From NCBI GenBank assembly GCA_963667205.1, contig OY762959.1:1302001-1366000 (forward strand): a stretch of 64,000 bases of DNA, read 5' to 3'. The DNA is from CF-162 sp963667205 (GTDB lineage Bacteria; Chloroflexota; Dehalococcoidia; SM23-28-2; RBG-16-64-32). The notes beneath the pieces were generated by a model, which saw only the letters and a list, made by a program, of their open reading frames with translations, did not search any database and had not been told where the DNA came from. How positions within the stretch are numbered: position 1 is the stretch's first letter; each line of letters begins with the position of its first letter. Positions 16,223 to 24,584 of the stretch are shown in pieces. The position numbers and the translations under genes were made by a program.

Positions 16223-17695
16223 TTACACCTCGATGCTCTTGAGCACGCCGGCCATCCAGTCACGCATGCCGTCGACGTCGTAGGCCCGATTGATCGCCAG
16301 GCGTTGTGCAGCCGGGGAACCCTCGCCATGAAGCGTCGCAACGAGCCAGGTTCCCGCGTACTCGGTAGCGGTCAGGTCCCTAACCAGCTTGAACGCCTTG
16401 AGGCGATCAACGCCACTCACTCCTTCACGTCCTCCCAGAAACTCGTCGACGTATTGACGCAACTCGGGATTCTGGAGATCACGGTGACTTGGGCCGGTGA
16501 CCGTAAGCCCTCCTGCGATGTCCTGGAGGATGCGGATGCAGTTGTGGTAGTTCGTGGCGAAGTAGTACTTGCCCAAGTTTGAGGCTACGGGGTCGGGATA
16601 GAAGAAGCCGTCGTCACCGGCGCGGCCGTTCAAGGCAGCAGCTGTGTTTAAGGCCTTGATGGTCTCCGCGTAGATGACAAGGTCCGTGATTTTCTCGCGG
16701 ATCACCTTATCACCTGACAGCCCGTTGTAGTCCGCCATCAATGCGGCAGCCCCCACCAGCATATCGGCCATCGGCGACTTGTAGGAGAGGCCAGTGAAAC
16801 GATGCCAGGTAGCGAACCCCTCCGCAACAGCGCCAGCGAACTCGGTCTCGCCGTTCAAGAAGATGCGCTCATTGGGAACGAAGACGTTATCAAAGAAGAC
16901 GGTGCCTTCCGTATGGCGCGCTCGCGAGCTTATGGGGTAGTCGAATTCATCGTCCTCCGCCGGCAAGGGCTTCGACACGATCACGACGCCCGATGCCGAG
17001 GCAGGCACAGCGCACGCAATCGCGTAATCCTCATCGCCCGGCACCATCGAGCGAGTCGGCAGCACAAACAACTCGTTAACGTACGGGCAGGCGGTGATAT
17101 TGACCTTAGCGCCACGAATCACGACGCCACTGGCCCCTCGCTCCACGATGCGAAGATACGAACCGTCGGCTGCCTGCGCAGAAGGTGGGAGGGCGCGATC
17201 GCCCTTAGGATCGGTCATCGCCATGCCCATCGCTAGGTCGTTCTTTGCGCAGTCATCGCGAAAGGAAATCACGCGGTCGTAGTAATCAGTCTTATGTGCA
17301 GCATCGACTGCTCGTGTCGCAAGTCTCAGACCGTTTAGAGCATCCGTACCCACTTCCCGTACGAAGACGAGGTAGCCGAGACCACGTGTGGTTTGATCCA
17401 CGATTAGCTGGCGTCTACGATCCAGAGAAGCGGCAGAGGTTGGGGGCTCAAAATAGCGCGAAACGACGTTGCCGTTGAGCGAGGTGTTGGTCAGCTCGCG
17501 AACAGCCGGTTCAGGATCGTGTGCCATTCGCCAATCCAGCGCGGAGTGATCGATTGCGACGCGGTGCTTCGGATCTAAAGTGACGTCTTTGATGCGCTCG
17601 CCCTCGTAGTAGACTACGCGCCCGTCGTTGAGCGAGGCGATCCAATCCGCCTCAGTCTTGCGAGTCGCAGCGGGGGAGTCTTCGGATTTGGTCAT
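16223..17695 (-). CDS. HpaB-family flavoprotein (4-hydroxyphenylacetate 3-monooxygenase-like)
   Basis: A 490-residue member of the HpaB / 4-hydroxybutyryl-CoA dehydratase superfamily: MTDPKGDRALPPS, YLRIVERGASGVVIRGAKV, ARHTEGTVFFDNVFVP and DIAGGLTVTGP. In the dehydratase a [4Fe-4S] cluster is held by three Cys and one His. Here only the His (WHRFTG) is kept; the Cys positions read as Val/Leu, Arg and Tyr by my alignment. It is therefore more likely a two-component FADH2-dependent monooxygenase. No flavin reductase gene is nearby. It probably hydroxylates a pathway intermediate. Confidence 0.82.
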   Translation of the reverse strand: MTKSEDSPAATRKTEADWIASLNDGRVVYYEGERIKDVTLDPKHRVAIDHSALDWRMAHDPEPAVRELTNTSLNGNVVSRYFEPPTSAASLDRRRQLIVDQTTRGLGYLVFVREVGTDALNGLRLATRAVDAAHKTDYYDRVISFRDDCAKNDLAMGMAMTDPKGDRALPPSAQAADGSYLRIVERGASGVVIRGAKVNITACPYVNELFVLPTRSMVPGDEDYAIACAVPASASGVVIVSKPLPAEDDEFDYPISSRARHTEGTVFFDNVFVPNERIFLNGETEFAGAVAEGFATWHRFTGLSYKSPMADMLVGAAALMADYNGLSGDKVIREKITDLVIYAETIKALNTAAALNGRAGDDGFFYPDPVASNLGKYYFATNYHNCIRILQDIAGGLTVTGPSHRDLQNPELRQYVDEFLGGREGVSGVDRLKAFKLVRDLTATEYAGTWLVATLHGEGSPAAQRLAINRAYDVDGMRDWMAGVLKSIEV

Positions 17696-17805
17696 TTCTT
17701 CGCCTCATCCTCTCTGTCTTGCGCGGTCAAGTCCCTTAGAGTACCGGCGACAATCAGCGGCAAGCGGAAGACGCGCTAACCGCACTACTTGTGGATTGCC
17801 TCCGG

Positions 17806-18627
17806 TTAGCTCTCTCCCTTGATCGTCCCCAGGAATGACGTCAGTTCAGCTACGTACCTCTCGGAGTCTTCGACAAACGTACCGTGTCCGGCGTCGGGAA
17901 ACTCGACGGTCTTAGCGTTGGGAAACGCCTTGGCCTGCTCCTCGCACACAGCCCAGGGAACGAACACATCGTTCCGGCCGTGCATCAGGAGGACTGGCTC
18001 CTGGATCTGAGGCAAGATGCCCCGCTGGTCGACTTCACCCAGGTCGCGAAGGGTGCTATCGGCGCGGGAGCTCGTCTGCATGAAAATATCGAACAACCAC
18101 TGAATCACCGGCTCCGGCGTGTCGCCGTGACAAACCGACCGGGAGACGCCGTCCATGAAGACCGCGCGCGTGTGCATGGCGGCGGTTAGCAGGCCTTCGA
18201 GGTCTTCTTTTGTCCCGCCGTGCGGCCAGCCGTCGCCCTGAACGTACTTCGGCGTCGCCCCACCGGTGAGGACGAGGCCAGCGAGACGGTCATTTATCTT
18301 AACGGCAGCATCGACGGCAACTGCCCCGCCAAGTGACCAGCCATTGAGGACAACGGACTCCAAGTTCAGCTTGGACACGAGGCGCTCGACATCTGAGGCG
18401 ATGGCGCCGATCGTCACGTCATCGAAATCCTTGTCGGACATACCGCAGCAGCGATGATCGAAAGCGACGACCTCGAATCCGGCACGAGCCAGCGCCTCCA
18501 TAGGACCATCCCACACGCGGACGCTCATGCCCCAGCCGTGAATGAACACCATAGTGGGACCGGAAGCGCCGGCGTTGCGGTGCTCGTAGTAGATGGACCG
18601 CTCTTTCTCGACGGAAAGGTAGGGCAT
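17806..18627 (-). CDS. Alpha/beta-fold hydrolase (chloroperoxidase-like group)
   Basis: A 273-residue hydrolase with FIHGWGMS, FDHRCCGMSD, nucleophile elbow GWSLGG, acid region MHGRNDVFVP and His in GHGTFVED. The ATG at 18627 has AGGAGG 7 bases upstream; the frame is open to a TTG at 18645. It is the first gene after operator B and probably leads a unit with the HpaB-like protein and acyl-CoA ligase. The substrate is unknown. Confidence 0.87.
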   Translation of the reverse strand: MPYLSVEKERSIYYEHRNAGASGPTMVFIHGWGMSVRVWDGPMEALARAGFEVVAFDHRCCGMSDKDFDDVTIGAIASDVERLVSKLNLESVVLNGWSLGGAVAVDAAVKINDRLAGLVLTGGATPKYVQGDGWPHGGTKEDLEGLLTAAMHTRAVFMDGVSRSVCHGDTPEPVIQWLFDIFMQTSSRADSTLRDLGEVDQRGILPQIQEPVLLMHGRNDVFVPWAVCEEQAKAFPNAKTVEFPDAGHGTFVEDSERYVAELTSFLGTIKGES

Positions 18628-18678
18628 TGGGCGTTCCTCCTGCAACTTACCAGAGTGGAGCCTTATGGTGGCGAAAGG

Positions 18679-18703
18679 AGAGCGCTTGCTCTAAGCGCTT
18701 GCC
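18679..18703. promoter_or_regulatory. Tandem palindromic operator, site B
   Basis: Read on the minus strand, this is GGCAAGCGCTTAGAGCAAGC followed by GCTCT. Two AAGCGCT cores stand in tandem, and the second (AGAGCAAGCGCTCT) is one base away from the AGAGCGAGCGCTC core seen elsewhere. It lies about 55-75 bp before the hydrolase start at 18627. A doubled site may mean stronger or cooperative control. Confidence 0.6.
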
Positions 18704-18762
18704 CGATTGGTATCACAAGGCTTCGCGAATTGTCAACTCGGTCGAGTCCAGCACTCCCGCCT

Positions 18763-19527
18763 TCAGTTAGCGGGTGTTTCCGTGCTGGTGCCCAAGTACG
18801 CATCGCGGATGCGATCCCAGGCGTTTTCGTTCTGAGAGTGCCCTTCAGCGACCATCCGGCCGTTGCGCATCACGTAGTAGCGGGACGTAATCGACAGCGC
18901 CACCTTGGCGTCTTGCTCGACGAGCAAGATCGTGATGCCGCGGTTATTGTGAATGTCGTTCAGACTTTCCACGACCTTCTGCCTCATCAACGGTGAGAGT
19001 CCCAGCGTCGGTTCATCCAGCAGAAGAACCTTCGGCCGAGAGATCAAGCCCCGGGCAAGCGCGAGCATCTGCTGTTCACCACCGCTCATGGCGCCTGCGC
19101 GAGTGTTGTAACGTTCGGCCAAAATTGGAAACTCCGTGAGCAGCGCTTCGATGTCCGAGCCGATCTGCGCAGAATCGCGACGCGCATGCGCCCCAAGCAG
19201 AAGATTCTCTTTGACAGTCAACGCAGTGAGAATGCGACGCCCCTCTGGGACAAGGGCGATACCATCGCGCACACGGGAGCTGGTGGAAACACCCCTGAGA
19301 TCGCGACCATCATAGGTGATCTGACCGTCCCAAAGCGGGATCAAGCCGATGATCGCCTTGAAGAGTGTAGTCTTCCCGGCACCATTCGGTCCCAAGATCG
19401 TAATCGCCTCACCGGGAGCGACGTGAAACCCAACACCGTCTAGCACACGAAAGCTGCCGTAGCCCGCCCGGACGCCTGTGGCCTCAAGCAGAGGAGCCGA
19501 GGAATTTTTCGATGACTCGCTCGTCAT
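18763..19527 (-). CDS. livF: Branched-chain amino acid-type ABC transporter ATPase, LivF-like
   Basis: A 254-residue ATP-binding subunit. Walker A is GPNGAGKTT, signature MSGGEQQM, Walker B VLLLDEP and the H-loop-like VEQD; VPEGRR is typical of LivF. The start at 19527 (ATG, GGAAGAG upstream) overlaps the 3' end of livG by 44 bp, so the two are translationally coupled. With livG and the permeases at 31.6-33.5 kb it forms a Liv-type importer whose genes are split over two transcription units. Confidence 0.93.
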   Translation of the reverse strand: MTSESSKNSSAPLLEATGVRAGYGSFRVLDGVGFHVAPGEAITILGPNGAGKTTLFKAIIGLIPLWDGQITYDGRDLRGVSTSSRVRDGIALVPEGRRILTALTVKENLLLGAHARRDSAQIGSDIEALLTEFPILAERYNTRAGAMSGGEQQMLALARGLISRPKVLLLDEPTLGLSPLMRQKVVESLNDIHNNRGITILLVEQDAKVALSITSRYYVMRNGRMVAEGHSQNENAWDRIRDAYLGTSTETPAN

Positions 19528-20182
19528 TGGCAATCTCTTCCGGGGTGCCGCTGGCGAGAAGGCTCCCCTGATCCATCACAGAAATGTCAACACACAGCGG
19601 CATTACGAAGCTCATATCGTGGTCAATCAACAGTATGCCAACGTTGCGCTTGGACAGACTGAGTAAGAGGGTAGACATCTCCTGTGTTTCGAGGTTGTTC
19701 AGGCCGGCCGCAGGCTCATCCAAGAGCAGCATTCGAGGCTCACACATCAACGCAAGAGCAACGCCAAGCCGCCTCTGAGCGCCGAAGGAAAGGTCGCGGG
19801 CGATGATCGATGACGACTCCTCCAGGCCGCACTCGCTGATCATCTCATCGACTGTTGGAATTGTCTTTCGGTGGTGGAGCTGAATGAGGAAGAGGCTGTC
19901 GCGTACGGTCAGGCCCGGGAACACGTTTGCGTGCTGGAACGTACGCACGAGGCCAAGGTTCGCGATCGCGTCTGGCGGGCGGCCGGTAATGTCGCGCCCC
20001 TCCCAGAAGATTCGTCCTTTGGTCGGAGAAAGGAACCCCGTGATCAAGTTGAATGCAGTTGTCTTACCGGAGCCGTTAGCGCCGACAAGTCCGTGAATGT
20101 CCTCGACAGGAACGGACATTGTTAGATCGCTTACAGCGTGCACGCCCCCGAAGGACTTCGACAGTTCAACGCACTCAAGCAT
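19484..20182 (-). CDS. livG: Branched-chain amino acid-type ABC transporter ATPase, LivG-like
   Basis: A 232-residue ATPase with Walker A GANGSGKTT, the LivG-type VRTFQHANVFPGLTV segment, signature LSFGAQRR (Gly-Gly pair replaced by Phe-Gly), Walker B MLLLDEP and H-loop LIDHD. Its start lies 33 bp after the centre of operator C, so livG-livF form a separate regulated unit. No strong ribosome-binding site is seen. Its membrane partners are probably 31613 and 32645. Confidence 0.92.
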   Translation of the reverse strand: MLECVELSKSFGGVHAVSDLTMSVPVEDIHGLVGANGSGKTTAFNLITGFLSPTKGRIFWEGRDITGRPPDAIANLGLVRTFQHANVFPGLTVRDSLFLIQLHHRKTIPTVDEMISECGLEESSSIIARDLSFGAQRRLGVALALMCEPRMLLLDEPAAGLNNLETQEMSTLLLSLSKRNVGILLIDHDMSFVMPLCVDISVMDQGSLLASGTPEEIANDERVIEKFLGSSA

Positions 20183-20205
20183 GGCTTTGCATCACACCGC
20201 TTATT

Positions 20206-20221
20206 TAGAGCGAGCGCTCGA
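20206..20221. promoter_or_regulatory. Palindromic operator, site C
   Basis: TAGAGCGAGCGCTCGA contains the 10-bp perfect palindrome CGAGCGCTCG (20211-20220). It is 33 bp upstream of the livG start and identical to sites A, D and E over the first 14 bases. It lies in the gap between the stop of the thiolase-fold gene (20272) and livG, so it most likely serves livG-livF. Confidence 0.75.
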
Positions 20222-20271
20222 CCGCCAGACGTTAACACGCCCCTCGAACAACGTCAACACCATTCATTCCT

Positions 20272-21423
20272 CTACTCGCGCGTTAGTACCACCGCCGACG
20301 CGCCGGTGCCGATGATCAATCCCACTCGGGCATCTTTCACCTGCCGTGCGCCCTCGCCGCCTCGCAACTGCCTTACAGCCTCGACGACGTGGCCCCAACC
20401 ACCAGACGAGCCCTCGGCGAGGCTGCCGCCGCTGGTGTTCACAGGCAGCTTGCCACCCAGGTGAATTCGGCCGTCCTTTATGAAGGATAACCCTTCACCT
20501 GGCTTGCAGAAGTCGAACTCCTCAAGCGCGAACGGCACCAAGGGCGAGAAGGCGTCGAAGATCTGGACAAAGTCGACGTCGTCGTGAGTAATGCCAGCCT
20601 GCCTGAAGACAAGGCTGTGGCGGGGCGGCGGCTCGCGCACTAGAGCCTGCGTCGCTATGCCGAGCCCCCGCCGGCCAAAGACGAATTCTTCCCGTCCTGC
20701 CGCCATTCCCTGCATACCACGGATGGCGACCCGCTTCGCGGCGTCGCCTGCCTCAGGGCGGGCCACGATCACGCAGAATGCGGCGTCCATCACGGCTGCA
20801 CAGTCGAGCACACGCAGCGGCGAGACGACGGGCGGCGACACGCGATAGTCATCGAGCGTAACCAGCTCTCGGGGCGCGAGGCGCTGGTTGAGTGATGCGT
20901 GATAGCGCTGGGTCATTGCCACCCAGCCCAGATCCTCTCGGTCGCCACCGTAGATTCCCATGTACGCATCGAAGGCGAGGGCCGCCGCGGCGATTGGACC
21001 GACAACTCCGTACTCTGGCGCCTCGAGATGCGGGCCACCACCTTCACGAAACGCTTCTGAGTATTCGTCGCCACCCAAGGAGCGGACAGTTGCGTTATTG
21101 ACGGCGAAGAGACAGGCCACGTAGTTGGCGAGTTCGAAATTTACAGCCCCCGCGGCCCATGAGATGACAGTGGGGCAGAGCCGCCCGTGCGGCCAGGTCT
21201 GCCCCACGTATCGACAATCGAGACCAAGGAGCTGCGGAAGCTGGTCACAGTCGACATCGAAGCTACCGAAATTGATCAGCAGACCATCGATGTCCCTACG
21301 GGTTAGCCCGGCATCTTCCGCTGCTTCGCTTAACGCCTGGAACGCAAGCGTGCGCGGCGCTAAGCCGCTGCGTTCGACGACAGAGCCAACACCGACAATG
21401 CTTGAGAACGGTGGTTTTTTCAC
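20272..21423 (-). CDS. Thiolase-fold protein, Ltp2-like putative retro-aldolase
   Basis: A protein of about 383 residues of the SCP-x/thiolase family. It has the DAFSPLVPFALEEF block, GGKLPVNTSGG and GWGHVVEAVRQLRG. At the position where true thiolases carry the nucleophile Cys, it reads WPHGRLC, with Gly aligned to Cys. Such Cys-less proteins paired with DUF35 include the steroid side-chain aldolase Ltp2, so C-C cleavage of a beta-hydroxyacyl-CoA is inferred. The DUF35 partner is immediately upstream. The start is uncertain: GTG 21423 or GTG 21441. Confidence 0.82.
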   Translation of the reverse strand: MKKPPFSSIVGVGSVVERSGLAPRTLAFQALSEAAEDAGLTRRDIDGLLINFGSFDVDCDQLPQLLGLDCRYVGQTWPHGRLCPTVISWAAGAVNFELANYVACLFAVNNATVRSLGGDEYSEAFREGGGPHLEAPEYGVVGPIAAAALAFDAYMGIYGGDREDLGWVAMTQRYHASLNQRLAPRELVTLDDYRVSPPVVSPLRVLDCAAVMDAAFCVIVARPEAGDAAKRVAIRGMQGMAAGREEFVFGRRGLGIATQALVREPPPRHSLVFRQAGITHDDVDFVQIFDAFSPLVPFALEEFDFCKPGEGLSFIKDGRIHLGGKLPVNTSGGSLAEGSSGGWGHVVEAVRQLRGGEGARQVKDARVGLIIGTGASAVVLTRE

Positions 21424-21424
21424 C

Positions 21425-21850
21425 CTACTCTTCCCCGGCACGTCGAAACTTCACAAGCGTGATCTGCGGCGTCACATCTTCGAAACAGGCGACGACCGGC
21501 AGGTTGCGCGGTATCTCCACCGTTTGCTCCGGTACTAGATTCGAGACAATCCGCGGGCCCTCCTCAAGCTCCACCAGAACGACATTGTAAGGCACGGCTT
21601 CTTTGAATGCCGGATGAAACGCCCGATGGTACACAGCGGAAGCCAAGACGACCCCGCGACCCGAGACCGCTCGCCATTCCAGCTCCGCTGACCAGCAGCG
21701 GTGGCAGGTCGGCGAGGCTGGATACAACGAACCTTCGCAGGCACCACACCACTGGACCACGAGCCTGTGCTCACGAGATGCCTCCCAGAAGGGCCGCGAT
21801 AGCTCGCTGATCCGGGGCAATGGTCTGTAGTACACCTTCTTCCTTGGCAT
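21425..21850 (-). CDS. Zn-ribbon OB-fold protein (DUF35), partner of 20272
   Basis: A 141-residue DUF35 protein with zinc ligands WCGACEG and CHRCWS, then an OB fold (GRGVVLASAVYHRAFHPAF, NVVLVELEEGPRIVSNL) and the end VTPQITLVKFRRAGEE. GAGGAG lies 7 bases before the ATG at 21850. Its stop touches the start of the thiolase-fold gene, a sign of a stoichiometric heteromer. In Ltp2/ChsH2-type systems the DUF35 part docks on the aldolase and is needed for activity. Confidence 0.88.
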   Translation of the reverse strand: MPRKKVYYRPLPRISELSRPFWEASREHRLVVQWCGACEGSLYPASPTCHRCWSAELEWRAVSGRGVVLASAVYHRAFHPAFKEAVPYNVVLVELEEGPRIVSNLVPEQTVEIPRNLPVVACFEDVTPQITLVKFRRAGEE

Positions 21851-21861
21851 CTCAGCGCTCC

Positions 21862-22749
21862 TCACACGTGCTCGCTGAGCCACGCGAGTGACTCTTCAAT
21901 AACTGCATCCATCGTTGCGCCGCTATAGACGTCATAGTGGCTGGTGTCGCCCGGAAGATAGAAGAGCTTCTTCGGGGAGTCCGCCGCGCGATACGCACTC
22001 TCTGCCTCCTCAATCGGCGTGATCGTGTCTCGGGGTGCGCCAATGATCAGCAGCGGCCGCGGAGCGATATGTCCGGCGATCTCGTCAGCGGCGAAATCGA
22101 TCACTGCTTCGACGGAACGCCAGAATATGCGGGAAGTGTCGCGGGGTAGAGCCTCACCCTGTTCGCTGCGGAAGCGCTCCGCCTCCGGACTGCGGTCCTC
22201 TGGCCGGAACTCTGTCTGCGGAACGGCCCGCATCTTACCTTCAAGCACGCGGCGGACTCGATCCTCGCGGAGCGCCGACTGAATCCGGTTCCAATCATCG
22301 GCACGATTGATGGAGCGAAGCCAGCGACGGCCATTAGTCACGGGCACGTTCGCGATGACGGCCCTCGCTCGTTCGTCCTGCGCGCCCGCGTAGATCGCCA
22401 CGCCACCGCCAAAGCTTGTGCCCCAGAGCGTCACGCGGTTCTCATCGACCTCACGCTGCTCCTGTAGGAAGGTAAGTGCGTTACGTGCGTCTGCGACCTG
22501 GTGTATCGGCAGAAGCAAGTTGCGGGGCCGGCCATCGCTGGCGCCGAAGTGCCGATAGTCGAAGCGCAACACGGCGAAGCCGCCATCGGCCAGACGTCGG
22601 GCTATCTCTGGCAGGAGTAGGTTCATCGTGCCGGCGAAGCCGTGGCAGAGGACGACCCCTGGCAGCGCGGACCTCTTCCCACGTGGCATCGTCAGGCAGC
22701 CGGCAACCCGTGTCGCCTCGCTGAAGAACTGGACTTCTCTCTCCGCCAT
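21862..22749 (-). CDS. Alpha/beta hydrolase (dienelactone hydrolase/acylpeptidase-like)
   Basis: A 295-residue hydrolase: VVLCHGFAGTMN, LRFDYRHFGASDG, nucleophile elbow GTSFGGG, acid loop LLIIGAPRDTITPIEEA and His in GDTSHYDVYSG. The start at 22749 (MAEREVQFFSE) is chosen by homology and AGGAG upstream; the frame is open to 22941 over the SDR gene. It sits in the cyclase-to-thiolase unit. Ester, lactone or thioester hydrolysis is inferred. Confidence 0.85.
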   Translation of the reverse strand: MAEREVQFFSEATRVAGCLTMPRGKRSALPGVVLCHGFAGTMNLLLPEIARRLADGGFAVLRFDYRHFGASDGRPRNLLLPIHQVADARNALTFLQEQREVDENRVTLWGTSFGGGVAIYAGAQDERARAVIANVPVTNGRRWLRSINRADDWNRIQSALREDRVRRVLEGKMRAVPQTEFRPEDRSPEAERFRSEQGEALPRDTSRIFWRSVEAVIDFAADEIAGHIAPRPLLIIGAPRDTITPIEEAESAYRAADSPKKLFYLPGDTSHYDVYSGATMDAVIEESLAWLSEHV

Positions 22750-22763
22750 TGCGCATTCAGCTC

Positions 22764-23543
22764 CTACATGTAGTAGCCGCCCGAGCAGGGAAGCCAGGCG
22801 CCGGTAATATAAGATGCTTCGTCGCTCGCCAAAAAGAGAATCGCCGATGCCACTTCTTCCGACCGTCCGAGGCGCCGCATCGGGATCTGCTTGAGGAAGC
22901 CTTCCTGGGAGAGGCTGCCGTCTGGCATCTCCGGGTACCACTCAGGATGGCGACGCTCCGTGTCGATCGGCCCGGGTCCCACGGCGTTTACGCGGATTCC
23001 GTGACACCCCAGCTCAACAGCAAGGCCGCGCACCAGCCCAAGAAGGCCGAACTTTGAAGCAGCGCTCAGGAACGGTGGTCCGCCCGCGGACCAAGGATGA
23101 ATGATGTCCTGAGCGACTGTCACGATCGATCCTGTCCCGAGTTCGATCATCCTGGGTACGATGGTGTGCGCAAGATAAAACGTCGCGTCGAGATTGACGG
23201 ACATGACGCGCCGATACTCCTCAACGCTTACAGTGGCGACGGACTTGTGCGGGCGCACGGCTGCGATTGAGGCCAGGATGTCCACCTTGCCGAAGTGCTC
23301 CAGCACCTCATTCGCCATACGTGTCGCCTCCTCGCCATCGCCGATATCGGCTGGCGCGCTGATCGCTTCGACGCCGAAAGAACGGCATCGTTCCGCGACC
23401 GCGTCCAGCTCCTCCCGAGACTCGTTCGCGTTCAGTGCGAGGTTGCAGCCTTCCTGAGCGAAAGCGAGCGCAGTCGCCGCGCCGATGTTGCGACTTGCAC
23501 CGGTTATGATCGCCGTCTTGCCGGAGAGTCTGAGCCCGGGCAT
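22764..23543 (-). CDS. SDR-family protein with altered active site
   Basis: A 259-residue Rossmann protein with the cofactor motif TGASRNIGAAT and the C-terminal region RVNAVGPGPIDTERR and LASDEASYITGAWL. The catalytic tetrad is unusual: NNAG reads ASIAA, the catalytic Ser strand reads IVTVAQD, and the Tyr of YxxxK aligns with Ser in FLSAASKFG; only Lys is kept. It may be a non-redox lyase, a hydratase-like enzyme or a binding protein. It lies in the operon between an LLM oxidoreductase and a hydrolase. Confidence 0.82.
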   Translation of the reverse strand: MPGLRLSGKTAIITGASRNIGAATALAFAQEGCNLALNANESREELDAVAERCRSFGVEAISAPADIGDGEEATRMANEVLEHFGKVDILASIAAVRPHKSVATVSVEEYRRVMSVNLDATFYLAHTIVPRMIELGTGSIVTVAQDIIHPWSAGGPPFLSAASKFGLLGLVRGLAVELGCHGIRVNAVGPGPIDTERRHPEWYPEMPDGSLSQEGFLKQIPMRRLGRSEEVASAILFLASDEASYITGAWLPCSGGYYM

Positions 23544-23561
23544 ACGTCTATGAGTTCCTCA

Positions 23562-24533
23562 TTAAAAATGTGGCGCGATATCGCGCGAAATCCTCTCGAT
23601 GTCATTCATTAATTCACCCGGCCGCGACTGTACGTGCAGCACAACATGCTGCATTCCTGCCTCCGCATAGGCCCCAAGGCGGTCGACGATGTCTCGGGTG
23701 GAACCGATCAAGTCATAGTCAGCAACCTTGGAGGAGAGATCTCTGCCGTAGCGCCGCATGTCTTGAGCATCTCGCAACGCCTCATCGTAGGAGGCGCGAA
23801 TGAAGATGTTTGTCACGTAGGCCCAGGAGAGGGAGTCAGGATCCCGGCCGGCGTCGGCAGCGTGCTGCTTCACGCTCTCCACACTAGACCGGTATCCATC
23901 CACGGTCATGTAGTACGGGATCCAACCGTCGCCCAAGCGGCCGGCGCGCTTCATCGCCGCCGTCTTACTCTTGAAGCACCTTTCTCCGTCGGCATCGAAA
24001 GTGACGCCTCCGGCACGACCGCCGATCCAAACCGGAGGGTGTGGCTGCTGCAGAGGACGCGGGACCATCCTGATGCCTTCGAAATGGTAGAACTCGCCGT
24101 CGTAGGACGCCTCCTCCTCGCGCCACAGCACTCTCAGTGCCCGCAGGCCATCATCCGTACGGCGTCCGCGTGTCGTCTGGTCAACTTCGAAAAGGTCGAA
24201 CTGCTTAGGATACTCGCCACCGGTCCCGATGCCGAGGACGAGTCGACCGCCGCTGAGTCGGTCCAGCGTCCCAAAGCGCTTCGCGACCCAGCCGGGGTGG
24301 TGTAGCGGCATCAGCAGGATGCTACTGCCTATCCTGATGCGGCTGGTCGCAGCGCTCGCGTAGCAGAGCACGGCAAATTGGTCCAGTGCGAAACCTCTGT
24401 CGCAGGGAGACTCGCCGCACCAGAAGGCGTCCAATCCAAGCTCTTCGATATGGCGTGCGAACTCTGCCGGGCCGGGATAGCCCGATGTGCCGAGCATGCC
24501 ATCGTAGTGAAAGCCGAGTGCGATCTTAGGCAC
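23562..24533 (-). CDS. LLM-class flavin-dependent oxidoreductase
   Basis: A 323-residue luciferase-like TIM-barrel protein, probably using reduced FMN or F420: GFHYDGMLGTSGYPGP, GLDAFWCGESP, RIGSSILLMPLHHPGWVAK, LSGGRLVLGIGTGGE and PRPLQQPHPPVWIGG. It starts with GTG. It lies in the cyclase-CaiB-CaiB unit. Members of this group do monooxygenation (Baeyer-Villiger-type or C-S/C-N cleavage) or F420 reduction; which is not decidable here. Confidence 0.9.
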   Translation of the reverse strand: MPKIALGFHYDGMLGTSGYPGPAEFARHIEELGLDAFWCGESPCDRGFALDQFAVLCYASAATSRIRIGSSILLMPLHHPGWVAKRFGTLDRLSGGRLVLGIGTGGEYPKQFDLFEVDQTTRGRRTDDGLRALRVLWREEEASYDGEFYHFEGIRMVPRPLQQPHPPVWIGGRAGGVTFDADGERCFKSKTAAMKRAGRLGDGWIPYYMTVDGYRSSVESVKQHAADAGRDPDSLSWAYVTNIFIRASYDEALRDAQDMRRYGRDLSSKVADYDLIGSTRDIVDRLGAYAEAGMQHVVLHVQSRPGELMNDIERISRDIAPHF

Positions 24534-24584
24534 AGGCCGCTAGCTCCAATCTCACTGCCAACAAGAAGGCGATGGGGCAGGTCT

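Noticed and set aside
16223..17695. 4-hydroxybutyryl-CoA dehydratase
   Set aside because: The Cys ligands of the [4Fe-4S] cluster are not conserved, although the overall fold is the same.
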